Part shown: positions 38,633-45,882 of the stretch, piece by piece
Layout of the letters: every line of letters begins with the position of its first letter
How positions within the stretch are numbered: position 1 is the first letter of the stretch
Origin: Mycetocola tolaasinivorans
GTDB taxonomy: Bacteria > Actinomycetota > Actinomycetes > Actinomycetales > Microbacteriaceae
Direction of reading: 5' to 3'
Assembly: GCF_003667565.1 (NCBI RefSeq)
Contig: NZ_RCUX01000007.1
Span: 150,060 to 214,059, forward strand
DNA length: 64,000 nt
Program-made: the position numbers and the translations under genes
Notes under the pieces: generated by a model
The model's database searches: none
What the model was told of the DNA's origin: nothing
What the model saw: the letters and a program-made list of their open reading frames with translations, nothing else

Positions 38633-39640
38633 TTAGGACGGACGACCCGCGGGGGAGACCAGGCGGGCCGGGTCGAACTCGGCGACCGGGCGCAGCGCGG
38701 TGTCGATTGCGGCCAGAACGTCGGCCTCCAGCTTCACACCGGCGGCACGGGCGTTGTCGGCCACCTGCTCGGGACGCGAGGCACCCACGATAGCGCCGGC
38801 GATGTTCTTGTTCTGCAGCACCCAGGCGATGGCCAGCTGGGCCGGGGTCAGGCCGAGGTCGGCGGCGATCGGCACAAAACCGGTCTGGACGGCGGTCAGG
38901 ATCTCCTCGGAGAGGTAGTTCTTGATCATGTTCGCACCGCCCTTTTCGTCGGCGGCACGGCTGCCCGCGGGAGCCGCGGCACCCGGCAGGTACTTACCGG
39001 TCAGCACACCCTGTGCCACCGGCGACCAGACGATCTGCGAGATACCGAGCTCCTCCGAGGCCGGCACAACCTCGGCCTCGATGACGCGCCACAGCGCGGA
39101 GTACTGCGGCTGGTTCGAGATCAGCGAGAAGCCGAGGTCCTTGGCGAGGGCCTGGCCGGCACGCAGCTGATCCGCGCTCCACTCCGAGGTACCGATGTAG
39201 AGGGCCTTACCCTGGCGCACGATGTCGGCGAAGGCCTGCATCGTCTCTTCGAGCGGGGTCTCGTAGTCGTAGCGGTGAGCCTGGTAGAGGTCGACGTAGT
39301 CGGTGCCGAGGCGCTTCAGCGAGCCGTTGATCGACTCCATGATGTGCTTGCGGCTCAGACCGGAGTCGTTGTGACCCTTGGGGCCGGTGGGCCAGTAGAC
39401 CTTCGTCAGAATCTCCAGCGATTCACGACGCTGACCCTTCAGGGCCTCACCGAGTACCACCTCGGCCGCGGTGTTTGCGTAGGTGTCGGCCGTGTCAAAG
39501 GTCGAGATACCCGCTTCCAGGGCTGCCTGCACGCTGCGAATCGCGATGTCGTTTTCGACCTGCGAGGCGTGGGTCAGCCAGTTACCAAAAATGATCTCCG
39601 AGATCTTGAGACCGCTGTTTCCGAGATATCTGAATTCCAT
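38633..39640 (-). CDS. Aldo/keto reductase (voltage-gated K+ channel beta-subunit-like)
   Basis: 335 residues. 'MEFRYLGNSGLKISEIIFGNWLT' is the usual AKR start; Asp and Tyr occur in 'STFDTADTYANTAAEVVLG', Lys in 'EILTKVYWP' and His in 'DLYQAHRYDYETPLEETM'. The C-terminal 'IVGASRPEQVADNARA' binds NADPH. It resembles YghZ/Kv-beta AKRs that reduce methylglyoxal and other aldehydes. Its 3' end faces the alcohol dehydrogenase across a shared terminator. Confidence 0.92.
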   Translation of the reverse strand: MEFRYLGNSGLKISEIIFGNWLTHASQVENDIAIRSVQAALEAGISTFDTADTYANTAAEVVLGEALKGQRRESLEILTKVYWPTGPKGHNDSGLSRKHIMESINGSLKRLGTDYVDLYQAHRYDYETPLEETMQAFADIVRQGKALYIGTSEWSADQLRAGQALAKDLGFSLISNQPQYSALWRVIEAEVVPASEELGISQIVWSPVAQGVLTGKYLPGAAAPAGSRAADEKGGANMIKNYLSEEILTAVQTGFVPIAADLGLTPAQLAIAWVLQNKNIAGAIVGASRPEQVADNARAAGVKLEADVLAAIDTALRPVAEFDPARLVSPAGRPS

Positions 39641-39723
39641 TTCTTGAGCGTACCGCTCGGGACTCCTCCGGGGTTCGTTCTCCCGCTCGCTTTGAGCGAA
39701 CGCGGCGTCGCACCCCGCGGCGG

Positions 39724-40437
39724 CTACTCCGCGGCGGGGGTCTCGGAATCCGACGGGTTCTGCCCGGGAATAACGAGGCCGCGCTCATAGGCAAACACCA
39801 CCGCCTGAATCCGGTCGCGCACCCCGAGCTTTTGCAGTACCCGGGAGACATGCGTTTTCACCGTCGCCTCCCCGACAAAAAGCCTCCCGGCGATCTCCTG
39901 ATTACTGAGCCCTCGGGCGAGGAGTTCGAGCACCTCGCGCTCGCGGTCGGTGAGATCCGTGGGCGGTGCCGGGTGAACCGCGGCCCGCACCTCGGCGGGG
40001 GATTCGGGCTCCGGTTCCGGCGGTGTGAAGCGCTCAATCACGCGGCGGGTCAGGGTTGGCGAGAGCAGCGCGTCTCCCCCGTGGACAACCCTGACCGCAT
40101 CGATGAGCTGTTCGGGGGTGGAGTTTTTCAGCAGGAATCCGGCGGCCCCCGCCCGCAGCGCGGCAAAGAGGTAGGCATCCTCGTCAAAGGTCGTGAGCAC
40201 CAGAATGGCCGCCGAACCCGTACGCAGAATCTCGGTTGCCGCCAGCCCATCCATGCCGGGCATCTGGATGTCCATGCAGATCACATCCGGGCTCAGCCGC
40301 TCGGCCGCCGCGATGGCTTCCAACCCGGATTCGGCCTCGCCCACCACCTCGATATCGGGTTGGGAATCCAGGATGATGCGGAATCCGGCCCGGAGGAGTG
40401 CCTGATCATCAACCAGCAGGACGCGGATGGGGCTCAT
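39724..40437 (-). CDS. Response regulator, NarL/LiaR type
   Basis: 237 residues. The receiver domain ('VLLVDDQALLRAGFRIIL', phosphoacceptor Asp in 'DVICMDIQMPGMDG', Lys in 'GFLLKNSTPEQL') and the LuxR helix-turn-helix ('LTDREREVLELLARGLSNQEIAGRLFVGEATVKTHVSRVLQKL') are complete. A Pro/Glu-rich linker joins them. It overlaps the kinase gene by 4 nt. Targets are unknown; no adjacent transporter is in the same operon. Confidence 0.94.
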   Translation of the reverse strand: MSPIRVLLVDDQALLRAGFRIILDSQPDIEVVGEAESGLEAIAAAERLSPDVICMDIQMPGMDGLAATEILRTGSAAILVLTTFDEDAYLFAALRAGAAGFLLKNSTPEQLIDAVRVVHGGDALLSPTLTRRVIERFTPPEPEPESPAEVRAAVHPAPPTDLTDREREVLELLARGLSNQEIAGRLFVGEATVKTHVSRVLQKLGVRDRIQAVVFAYERGLVIPGQNPSDSETPAAE

Positions 40438-41684
40438 GGGGTGATTCCTTCGGAGGGGGACGAACCGAGTGTGGGGATAAACGCGCGGACCAGATAGCCG
40501 CCGCGTGAACGTGGACCGTATTCCAGACGACCCCCGGCGGCGGCGATCCGCTCGCGCATGCCCAGCTGGCCGTGCCCGGTCTGTGTCCGCGGGACGGGCA
40601 TCGCACCGGTATTGCCGATTTCCAGTTCGACCCCGTCATCCAGATAGCGCAGGCGCACGTCGGCGGTGGCCGCCTGGCCCCCGTGCTTTCGGGCATTGGT
40701 GAGTGATTCCTGGGCGATTCGGTACAGGGTAAAACCGGTGAGATCCGACACCGGCACCTCGGCACCCTGGATTTCAAACCGGGTGGGGAGCCCCGCGTCC
40801 TCGCTCATGCGAATGAGCGCGGGCAGGGCCGAGAGACCCACGGTGGAGGGCGGCGCGGCATCGAGGGCCAAATCCGCCTCGCGCAGGGTTCCCAGGAGGC
40901 CGCGCAGTTCGCTGATTGCCAGTCGGGCGCTGTCTTCGACCTGGTGCAGGGCCGTGCGGGCGGCCACCGGGTCCTGATCGAGGACAAAGCGGGCAGCACC
41001 CGCCTGCACACCCATCAGTGAGACGTGATGCGCGACCACATCGTGGAGTTCGCGCGCGATGCGCACCCGCTCCAAGACCACCGCCTGACGGGCACCGCGA
41101 GCGCGTTCGCGCTCAAGCTCCTCGGTGAGGGCTCGCAGCTCTCGCTCTCGCACACGCACGCGAAATGCGATCTCACCCATGATGTAGGCCCCGGCAAAGT
41201 ACAGGACGTTGATCAGTATCTGCGCGAGCAGGAATGCGACCAGGGGCGAGAGGGCCCCCACCTGCGGAATCTTCGAGATGAGGTTCGGATCCATCACCTG
41301 GATGTAGAGGCCGACCACCAGGAAAACCAGCATCCCGGACATCATGACCACCCGCATCAGCCGGGCACGGTCGCGGTTTTCCACCACCGCGCCCACGGTG
41401 TAGATCGCGAGGAAGAGGCAGACGTTGGCGATGAGCTGTTCGGAGACGCTCAGCAGGGCGGCGACCACAAAGAGGCCCCCGGATGCGAACATCACGCTCA
41501 CCGGGTACAGGCGTCGCCAGGCCAGCGGGGCGCACATCCCCAGCGAGGTGAGCACCCCCACCCACATGGGTGCCGGATGAGCGAAGACGCCCATCTGCTG
41601 GTAGAGCGCGAGACTCAGCATCGCGCACACGAACAGGACGGCCGCAAGGATGCGATCAAACGTCAACTCGGCACGGGTGGGCAT
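40434..41684 (-). CDS. Sensor histidine kinase, HisKA_3 type
   Basis: 416 residues. Membrane helices fill about residues 10-165; a coiled linker leads to the phosphoacceptor His in 'RIARELHDVVAHHVSLMGVQAG'. The HATPase has 'YRIAQESLTNARKHG' and 'GHGQLGMRERIAAAGG'. This is the usual actinobacterial NarX/DesK-like architecture. TAGGCT lies 6 nt before the ATG, so the mRNA is probably leaderless. Its signal is unknown. Confidence 0.93.
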   Translation of the reverse strand: MPTRAELTFDRILAAVLFVCAMLSLALYQQMGVFAHPAPMWVGVLTSLGMCAPLAWRRLYPVSVMFASGGLFVVAALLSVSEQLIANVCLFLAIYTVGAVVENRDRARLMRVVMMSGMLVFLVVGLYIQVMDPNLISKIPQVGALSPLVAFLLAQILINVLYFAGAYIMGEIAFRVRVRERELRALTEELERERARGARQAVVLERVRIARELHDVVAHHVSLMGVQAGAARFVLDQDPVAARTALHQVEDSARLAISELRGLLGTLREADLALDAAPPSTVGLSALPALIRMSEDAGLPTRFEIQGAEVPVSDLTGFTLYRIAQESLTNARKHGGQAATADVRLRYLDDGVELEIGNTGAMPVPRTQTGHGQLGMRERIAAAGGRLEYGPRSRGGYLVRAFIPTLGSSPSEGITP

Positions 41685-41830
41685 GCGTTAAGCCTAGGCG
41701 ACGGCGACGATCCGCCACCCGTTTTCCGGAGATCCGACGCGAACGGACGGACGCGGGCGCGCGGGGGTGAACTGGGCTACGGTGAGAATCAACCGGCGGA
41801 GTTGTCGGTGTGCGCACGGGAGGTCTCACC

Positions 41831-42844
41831 ATGGTCATGATCGATAACGCGGTGTATGTCGCCGGGCGTCGGGTGGCCTCACCCGCGGGGATCGAGCAGA
41901 CCCTTCCGGTGCTCGCCGAGTATCCCGACGGCTTCGCCTGGGTGGGTCTCTACCGCCCCGATGAGACCGAGCTGCGCCAGCTCGCCACCGACTTCGATAT
42001 TCACGAGCTCATCGTGGAGGACTCCTCGCAGGGGCATCAGCGCCCCAAGTATGAGCGCTACGGCGAGACCACGCTCACCGTGCTGCGCTCCGCCCACTAT
42101 GTTGATGCCGAGGAGCGGGTGGACTTCGGTGAGGTGCACGTCATCACCGGGCCGCGCACCGCCGTGGTGATCCGGCACTCCGAGGCACCAAACTTTGCCG
42201 AGACCCGGCGCGGGCTGGAGGCCGACCCCACGCGGCTGGCGGAGGGGCCAGAAGCCGTCCTGTTTGCGGTGCTGGACGAGATCGTCGACGGCTATGAGCC
42301 GGTCATGGCGGGCCTCGAAAACGACGTGGACGAAATCGAGGATGCCCTGTTTGCCGAGGGGCACGAGCAGTCCCAGCGCATCTACCAGCTCTCCCGTGAG
42401 GTGATCGCGTTCCAGCGCGCCGTCACTCCGCTCCCCGCGATGCTCGCGGCCATCGCCGCCCGCATGCCCGCGACCGCCCTCGAGCAGCGCCGCCGGTTGC
42501 GCGACGTGGGCGATCACGCGGTGCGCGTGATCGAGCGAGCGGCCGGATATCGCAGCCTGCTGGAAAACGCGCTCACGGTCAACACCGCGCTGGTGGGGCA
42601 GCGGCAGAACGATGAGACTCGGATCCTGACCGAGGCGAGCCTGCGTCAGAGCGAGGAGATGAAGAAGATCTCCAGCTGGGCGGCCATCATCTTTGCACCG
42701 AGCCTGATCGGTTCGGTCTACGGCATGAACTTCCACAACATGCCCGAGCTTTCCTGGGAGTGGGGATACCCGTTCTCCATCGGGCTCATGGCCGCTTTCG
42801 CCGGTGCGCTCTACTGGATCTTCAAGAAGAAGCACTGGCTGTAG
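41831..42844 (+). CDS. corA: CorA-family Mg2+/Co2+ transporter
   Basis: 337 residues from the ATG at 41831, with GGGAGG 7 nt upstream; an in-frame GTG at 41810 would include this ribosome site. A large cytoplasmic N-terminal domain precedes two C-terminal membrane helices, and the first ends in the selectivity motif 'YGMNFHNMPEL' (GMN). It forms pentameric divalent-cation channels. Its 3' end is 12 nt from the convergent M23 gene, with no clear terminator between. Confidence 0.94.
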   Translation: MVMIDNAVYVAGRRVASPAGIEQTLPVLAEYPDGFAWVGLYRPDETELRQLATDFDIHELIVEDSSQGHQRPKYERYGETTLTVLRSAHYVDAEERVDFGEVHVITGPRTAVVIRHSEAPNFAETRRGLEADPTRLAEGPEAVLFAVLDEIVDGYEPVMAGLENDVDEIEDALFAEGHEQSQRIYQLSREVIAFQRAVTPLPAMLAAIAARMPATALEQRRRLRDVGDHAVRVIERAAGYRSLLENALTVNTALVGQRQNDETRILTEASLRQSEEMKKISSWAAIIFAPSLIGSVYGMNFHNMPELSWEWGYPFSIGLMAAFAGALYWIFKKKHWL

Positions 42845-42856
42845 CGCCGGGCGGGG

Positions 42857-44101
42857 CTAGACCGAGGTGATGCCCTTGCTGCGCAGGAATACGGCGGGGT
42901 CGGTCATCTTGCCGTCGATCTCGATCTTGAGGTCGAGGTGGGGGCCGCTGACCACGCCGGTGGCACCGACGCCGGCGAGGATCTGACCGGCCTGGACGTT
43001 TTCGCCAACCTTGACCTCGAAGGAACCGGCCAGGAGGTGGCCGTATACCGAAACCTCGCCATTGCCGTGATCAACGATGACGCGGTTTCCGAAGGCTCCG
43101 GCATTACCCACGAAGGTGACGACGCCGGAGAAGATTGACCGGACCGGGGTGCCGGAGGCACCGGCGAAGTCCATGCCCTCGTGGAAGCTGTTGGAGCAGC
43201 CCACGCTGTTGCAGATTAGGCCGCGGGGACCGTAGGGGGAGGTGATCGGGCCGGGAACCGGACGCCACCAGCCTTCGGCCGACGGGCCGGAGTATCCGGC
43301 CAGGGCGTCCAGGCTGCCGTGGGCGCCACCGGTGCGGGCACCGTTGGTGGTTTCGTAGGTCCCGCGATCGAGGTCTTCGACGGAGGCTGCCGCGCTTACG
43401 GTGAGGGTCTGGGCGGCCTTTGCCTCGCCGGTGATGAGCTGCATGGCCGAATAACCGGTGGGGCCGGCCGCGGAGGCCGAGGAGTCGAGCCCGAAGGACG
43501 GGAGTGCCGCGGTGCCGATCAGGGCGGGAACGATCAGTGCGGAGAACACCGCGCGGCGCAGCGGACGCTTGGTTGTGCGCGCCGAGCGGGCGGTTGCCTG
43601 GCGCCGCGAGGAGGGTGCGGTGGCCGGGCCGGCGGTGGCCGAAGCCGAGGGGCTGCGACGCGGACGCGTGGGTGCGGCGGTGTCGGCCTGCGGGGCGGCC
43701 GTGGTCGCGGAGAACGTGGTGGGTGCGGCGGCGGTGGCTGCTGCCGCGCGAGCGGTGCCGGCCGGGGCGGCAAAGAAAACGTCGTCGAACGTGGGCACCC
43801 GGAACGCCGGGGTAGCGGTGCCCTGTGCAAGGTTGCGGGTGGTGGCGACGTTCTCTACCGGCTCGGTGCTCACGAAGGGTTCGGGCTGAGTCATCGAGGA
43901 AGCGGTGGAAGCGACGTTCGCGACCGGTGCCGACGCGACGTCAGAGATCGGGGCGGCGGCCGCGGGCTCGGTGAGGGTCGGCTCGATCAGCATGGTGGGA
44001 GCGGGGCCGGTGGCGGCCTCACGTGCGGCGCGCAGGGCACGACGAGAGGGCAGGGATGCGGCGGGCACCCGTTCGCTCTCGGGCGTCATACTCTGGGTCA
44101 C
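42857..44101 (-). CDS. M23-domain protein with long N-terminal region and internal membrane segment
   Basis: 414 residues from a GTG at 44101 with GGAG upstream; ATG 44089 is an alternative. The first about 185 residues are Ala/Pro/Thr-rich and disordered. A basic stretch 'RRQATARSARTTKRPLRRA' precedes a hydrophobic segment ending in 'SSASAAGPTG', so a signal or anchor starts only near residue 190. The M23 domain has 'ITSPYGPRG', 'FHEGMDFAGASGTPV', 'VYGHLLAG' and 'SGPHLDLKI'. HxxxD is present but HxH is H-L-D. It is probably a cell-wall protein with a cytoplasmic tail. Confidence 0.85.
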   Translation of the reverse strand: MTQSMTPESERVPAASLPSRRALRAAREAATGPAPTMLIEPTLTEPAAAAPISDVASAPVANVASTASSMTQPEPFVSTEPVENVATTRNLAQGTATPAFRVPTFDDVFFAAPAGTARAAAATAAAPTTFSATTAAPQADTAAPTRPRRSPSASATAGPATAPSSRRQATARSARTTKRPLRRAVFSALIVPALIGTAALPSFGLDSSASAAGPTGYSAMQLITGEAKAAQTLTVSAAASVEDLDRGTYETTNGARTGGAHGSLDALAGYSGPSAEGWWRPVPGPITSPYGPRGLICNSVGCSNSFHEGMDFAGASGTPVRSIFSGVVTFVGNAGAFGNRVIVDHGNGEVSVYGHLLAGSFEVKVGENVQAGQILAGVGATGVVSGPHLDLKIEIDGKMTDPAVFLRSKGITSV

Positions 44102-44116
44102 GTGGTTTCTCCGAAT

Positions 44117-44238
44117 GTGTGGCGGTGAGGAACTGCCACACCTGAATCAAGGGGGTAGTCGTCATGATTTGTGACTGCGGTCACCCCTAAAGGGGGCGAA
44201 TATCCGTAACCAACTCAGGCTACGTTACCGGAATATCG
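44117..44238 (-). promoter_or_regulatory. Structured upstream region of the M23 gene
   Basis: On the minus strand GTGTGGC-N11-GCCACAC (44141-44117) forms a 7-bp hairpin ending 4 nt before the GGAG ribosome site. Further upstream, CGATATTCCGGTAAC and GTTACGGATATTCG (44238-44197) form an imperfect inverted repeat with GTAAC cores. These may be an RNA leader and an operator. The rest of the gap to 44383 holds AT-rich sequence without a recognised riboswitch. Confidence 0.4.
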
Positions 44239-44383
44239 ACGAACTTTCCCGGAAAATCTCCTGAAAGTAACAAAATTATAACGGCGAGCCGCCGAGTTCC
44301 CGAAATCACGCCGCCACACGGGCGTCACCATTGCGACAGATAACGTGCGTAATGCGACAGCTTTTAGGGCCGATATTTGTCGA

Positions 44384-45256
44384 CTACCCAAAAATCATGG
44401 GCATATCGTCGTCCTCACCCTCGAGCTGGATGTCCACGACCACCGGAACGTGGTCACTCGGGCCGTCACCCTTGCGCTCATCGCGGTGGATCGACGCATC
44501 GGTTACCAGGTCGGCAAACGCGCGCGACGCCAGGATGAAGTCGATGCGCATGCCCTCATTGCGCGGGAAACGCAGCTGCGTGTAGTCCCAGAACGTGTAC
44601 CCCTCGGGCACCAGGGGTCGCACCACATCGCTCAGTCCGGCCGCCTCAAAGGCGTGGAAAGCGGCACGCTCCTCGGGAGACACGTGGGTTGAGTTGCCCA
44701 CGGAGAAGCTGGGGTCACCCATATCGCCGTCAAAGGGTGCCACGTTCCAGTCACCCATCAGGGCGAGCGGAAGATCGGGGTTCTCACTCAGCCAGCGCTC
44801 GGTATCCGCGCGCAGTGCCTCGAGCCAGGCCAGCTTGTAGTGCCAGTGCGGGTCATCCAGCCCGCGACCGTTCGGCACATAGAGACTGTAGAGACGCAGC
44901 CCATCAATCGTTGCGCCCAGGGCGCGTGCTTCGAGCGGATAGCCGAGGGCATCCGTCCCGGGAGCCTCGGGATCCAGCGGCACCGGCGCCTTCTTCGCAA
45001 AGCCCGGCATGCCGGCGAACTCGTGGGTGACCTCGCTCATCGGCAGGCGGCTCGCGATCGCGACACCGTTCCACTGATTCAGGCCGTGGATCTCAACCTC
45101 ATAGCCGGCCGCCGTGAACGCCTCGATCGGGAACTGCGCGGGCTTGCACTTGATCTCCTGCATCGCCAGGACATCGATGTCCTCACGCACGAGCCAGTCC
45201 ACCACCCGGTCGACGCGGGCACGGATCGAGTTGACATTCCAGGTGGCGATTCGCAT
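44384..45256 (-). CDS. xthA: Exodeoxyribonuclease III
   Basis: 290 residues from the ATG at 45256, which gives the canonical start MRIATWNVNSIRARVDRVVD. 'VLAMQEIKCKPAQFP' holds the metal-binding Glu, 'YVPNGRGLDD' and 'LMGDWNVAPFDGDMGDP' the catalytic Asp/Asn, and 'GPSDHVPVVVDI' the catalytic His. It is an AP endonuclease and 3'-5' exonuclease for base-excision repair. TACGGT lies 6 nt before the ATG and a GGAGG overlaps that gap. It is divergent from pyrE. Confidence 0.94.
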   Translation of the reverse strand: MRIATWNVNSIRARVDRVVDWLVREDIDVLAMQEIKCKPAQFPIEAFTAAGYEVEIHGLNQWNGVAIASRLPMSEVTHEFAGMPGFAKKAPVPLDPEAPGTDALGYPLEARALGATIDGLRLYSLYVPNGRGLDDPHWHYKLAWLEALRADTERWLSENPDLPLALMGDWNVAPFDGDMGDPSFSVGNSTHVSPEERAAFHAFEAAGLSDVVRPLVPEGYTFWDYTQLRFPRNEGMRIDFILASRAFADLVTDASIHRDERKGDGPSDHVPVVVDIQLEGEDDDMPMIFG

Positions 45257-45297
45257 ACCTCCACCGTAGCGCCCCGCGTGCCGTCTGCGATCCCGCC

Positions 45298-45318
45298 GTG
45301 CGCCGAGTGTCGGCGCAC
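45298..45318. promoter_or_regulatory. Perfect inverted repeat at the pyrE promoter
   Basis: GTGCGCCGA-GTG-TCGGCGCAC has 9-bp perfect arms and a 3-nt spacer. It sits where the -35 box of the pyrE promoter should be, 2 bp before its TAAACT -10 box (45321-45326), in the gap shared with divergent xthA. Confidence 0.6.
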
Positions 45319-45333
45319 CGTAAACTAGGCACC

Positions 45334-45882
45334 GTGACCGACGCACGTGAAAAACTCATCGAATTTATTAAGGCCGACGCCGTGTTCCACGGCGACTTCA
45401 CGCTCACCAGCGGGAAGAAGGCTACCTACTATGTTGACCTTCGCCGGGTCAGCCTGGACCACCGGGTCGCCCCGCTGATCGGCCAGGTCATGCTCGACCT
45501 GATCGCCGACATCCCCGACGTGGTGGCTGTGGGCGGCCTCACCATGGGTGCCGACCCCATCGCATCCGCCGTGCTCCACCAGGGTGCCGCTCGCGGGGCG
45601 GGATATGACGCCTTTGTCGTGCGCAAGGAGCCCAAGGACCACGGCCGTGGTCGTCAGGTTGAGGGCCCGGATCTCGCCGGCAAGCGCGTCATCGTGCTGG
45701 AGGACACCTCCACCACCGGTGGATCGCCGCTCGTCGCCATCGAGGCCCTGAAGAAGGTGGGTGCTGAGATCGCCGGTGTCGCCGTGGTTGTTGACCGCAA
45801 CACCGGTGCCAAGGAAATCATCGAGGCAGCGGGCTACCCCTACTACTCCGCCATCGGTCTGTCGGACCTGGGGCTCGAGTAG
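45334..45882 (+). CDS. pyrE: Orotate phosphoribosyltransferase
   Basis: 182 residues from the GTG at 45334, which lies 7 nt after the TAAACT -10 box and so is probably leaderless. 'FHGDFTLTSGKKATYYVDLRR' binds orotate and the PRPP motif is 'VIVLEDTSTTGGSPLVAIEAL', with the flexible loop 'VRKEPKDHGRGRQVEG'. It makes OMP in pyrimidine synthesis. The stop overlaps the start of the next gene (TAGTG), coupling pyrE to a large septum-formation-type protein. Confidence 0.96.
   Translation: MTDAREKLIEFIKADAVFHGDFTLTSGKKATYYVDLRRVSLDHRVAPLIGQVMLDLIADIPDVVAVGGLTMGADPIASAVLHQGAARGAGYDAFVVRKEPKDHGRGRQVEGPDLAGKRVIVLEDTSTTGGSPLVAIEALKKVGAEIAGVAVVVDRNTGAKEIIEAAGYPYYSAIGLSDLGLE

Noticed and set aside
44102..44383. 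c-di-AMP (ydaO-type) riboswitch before the M23 gene
   Set aside because: Such switches often precede wall-hydrolase genes in actinobacteria, but I could not match the conserved core; only generic hairpins are visible.
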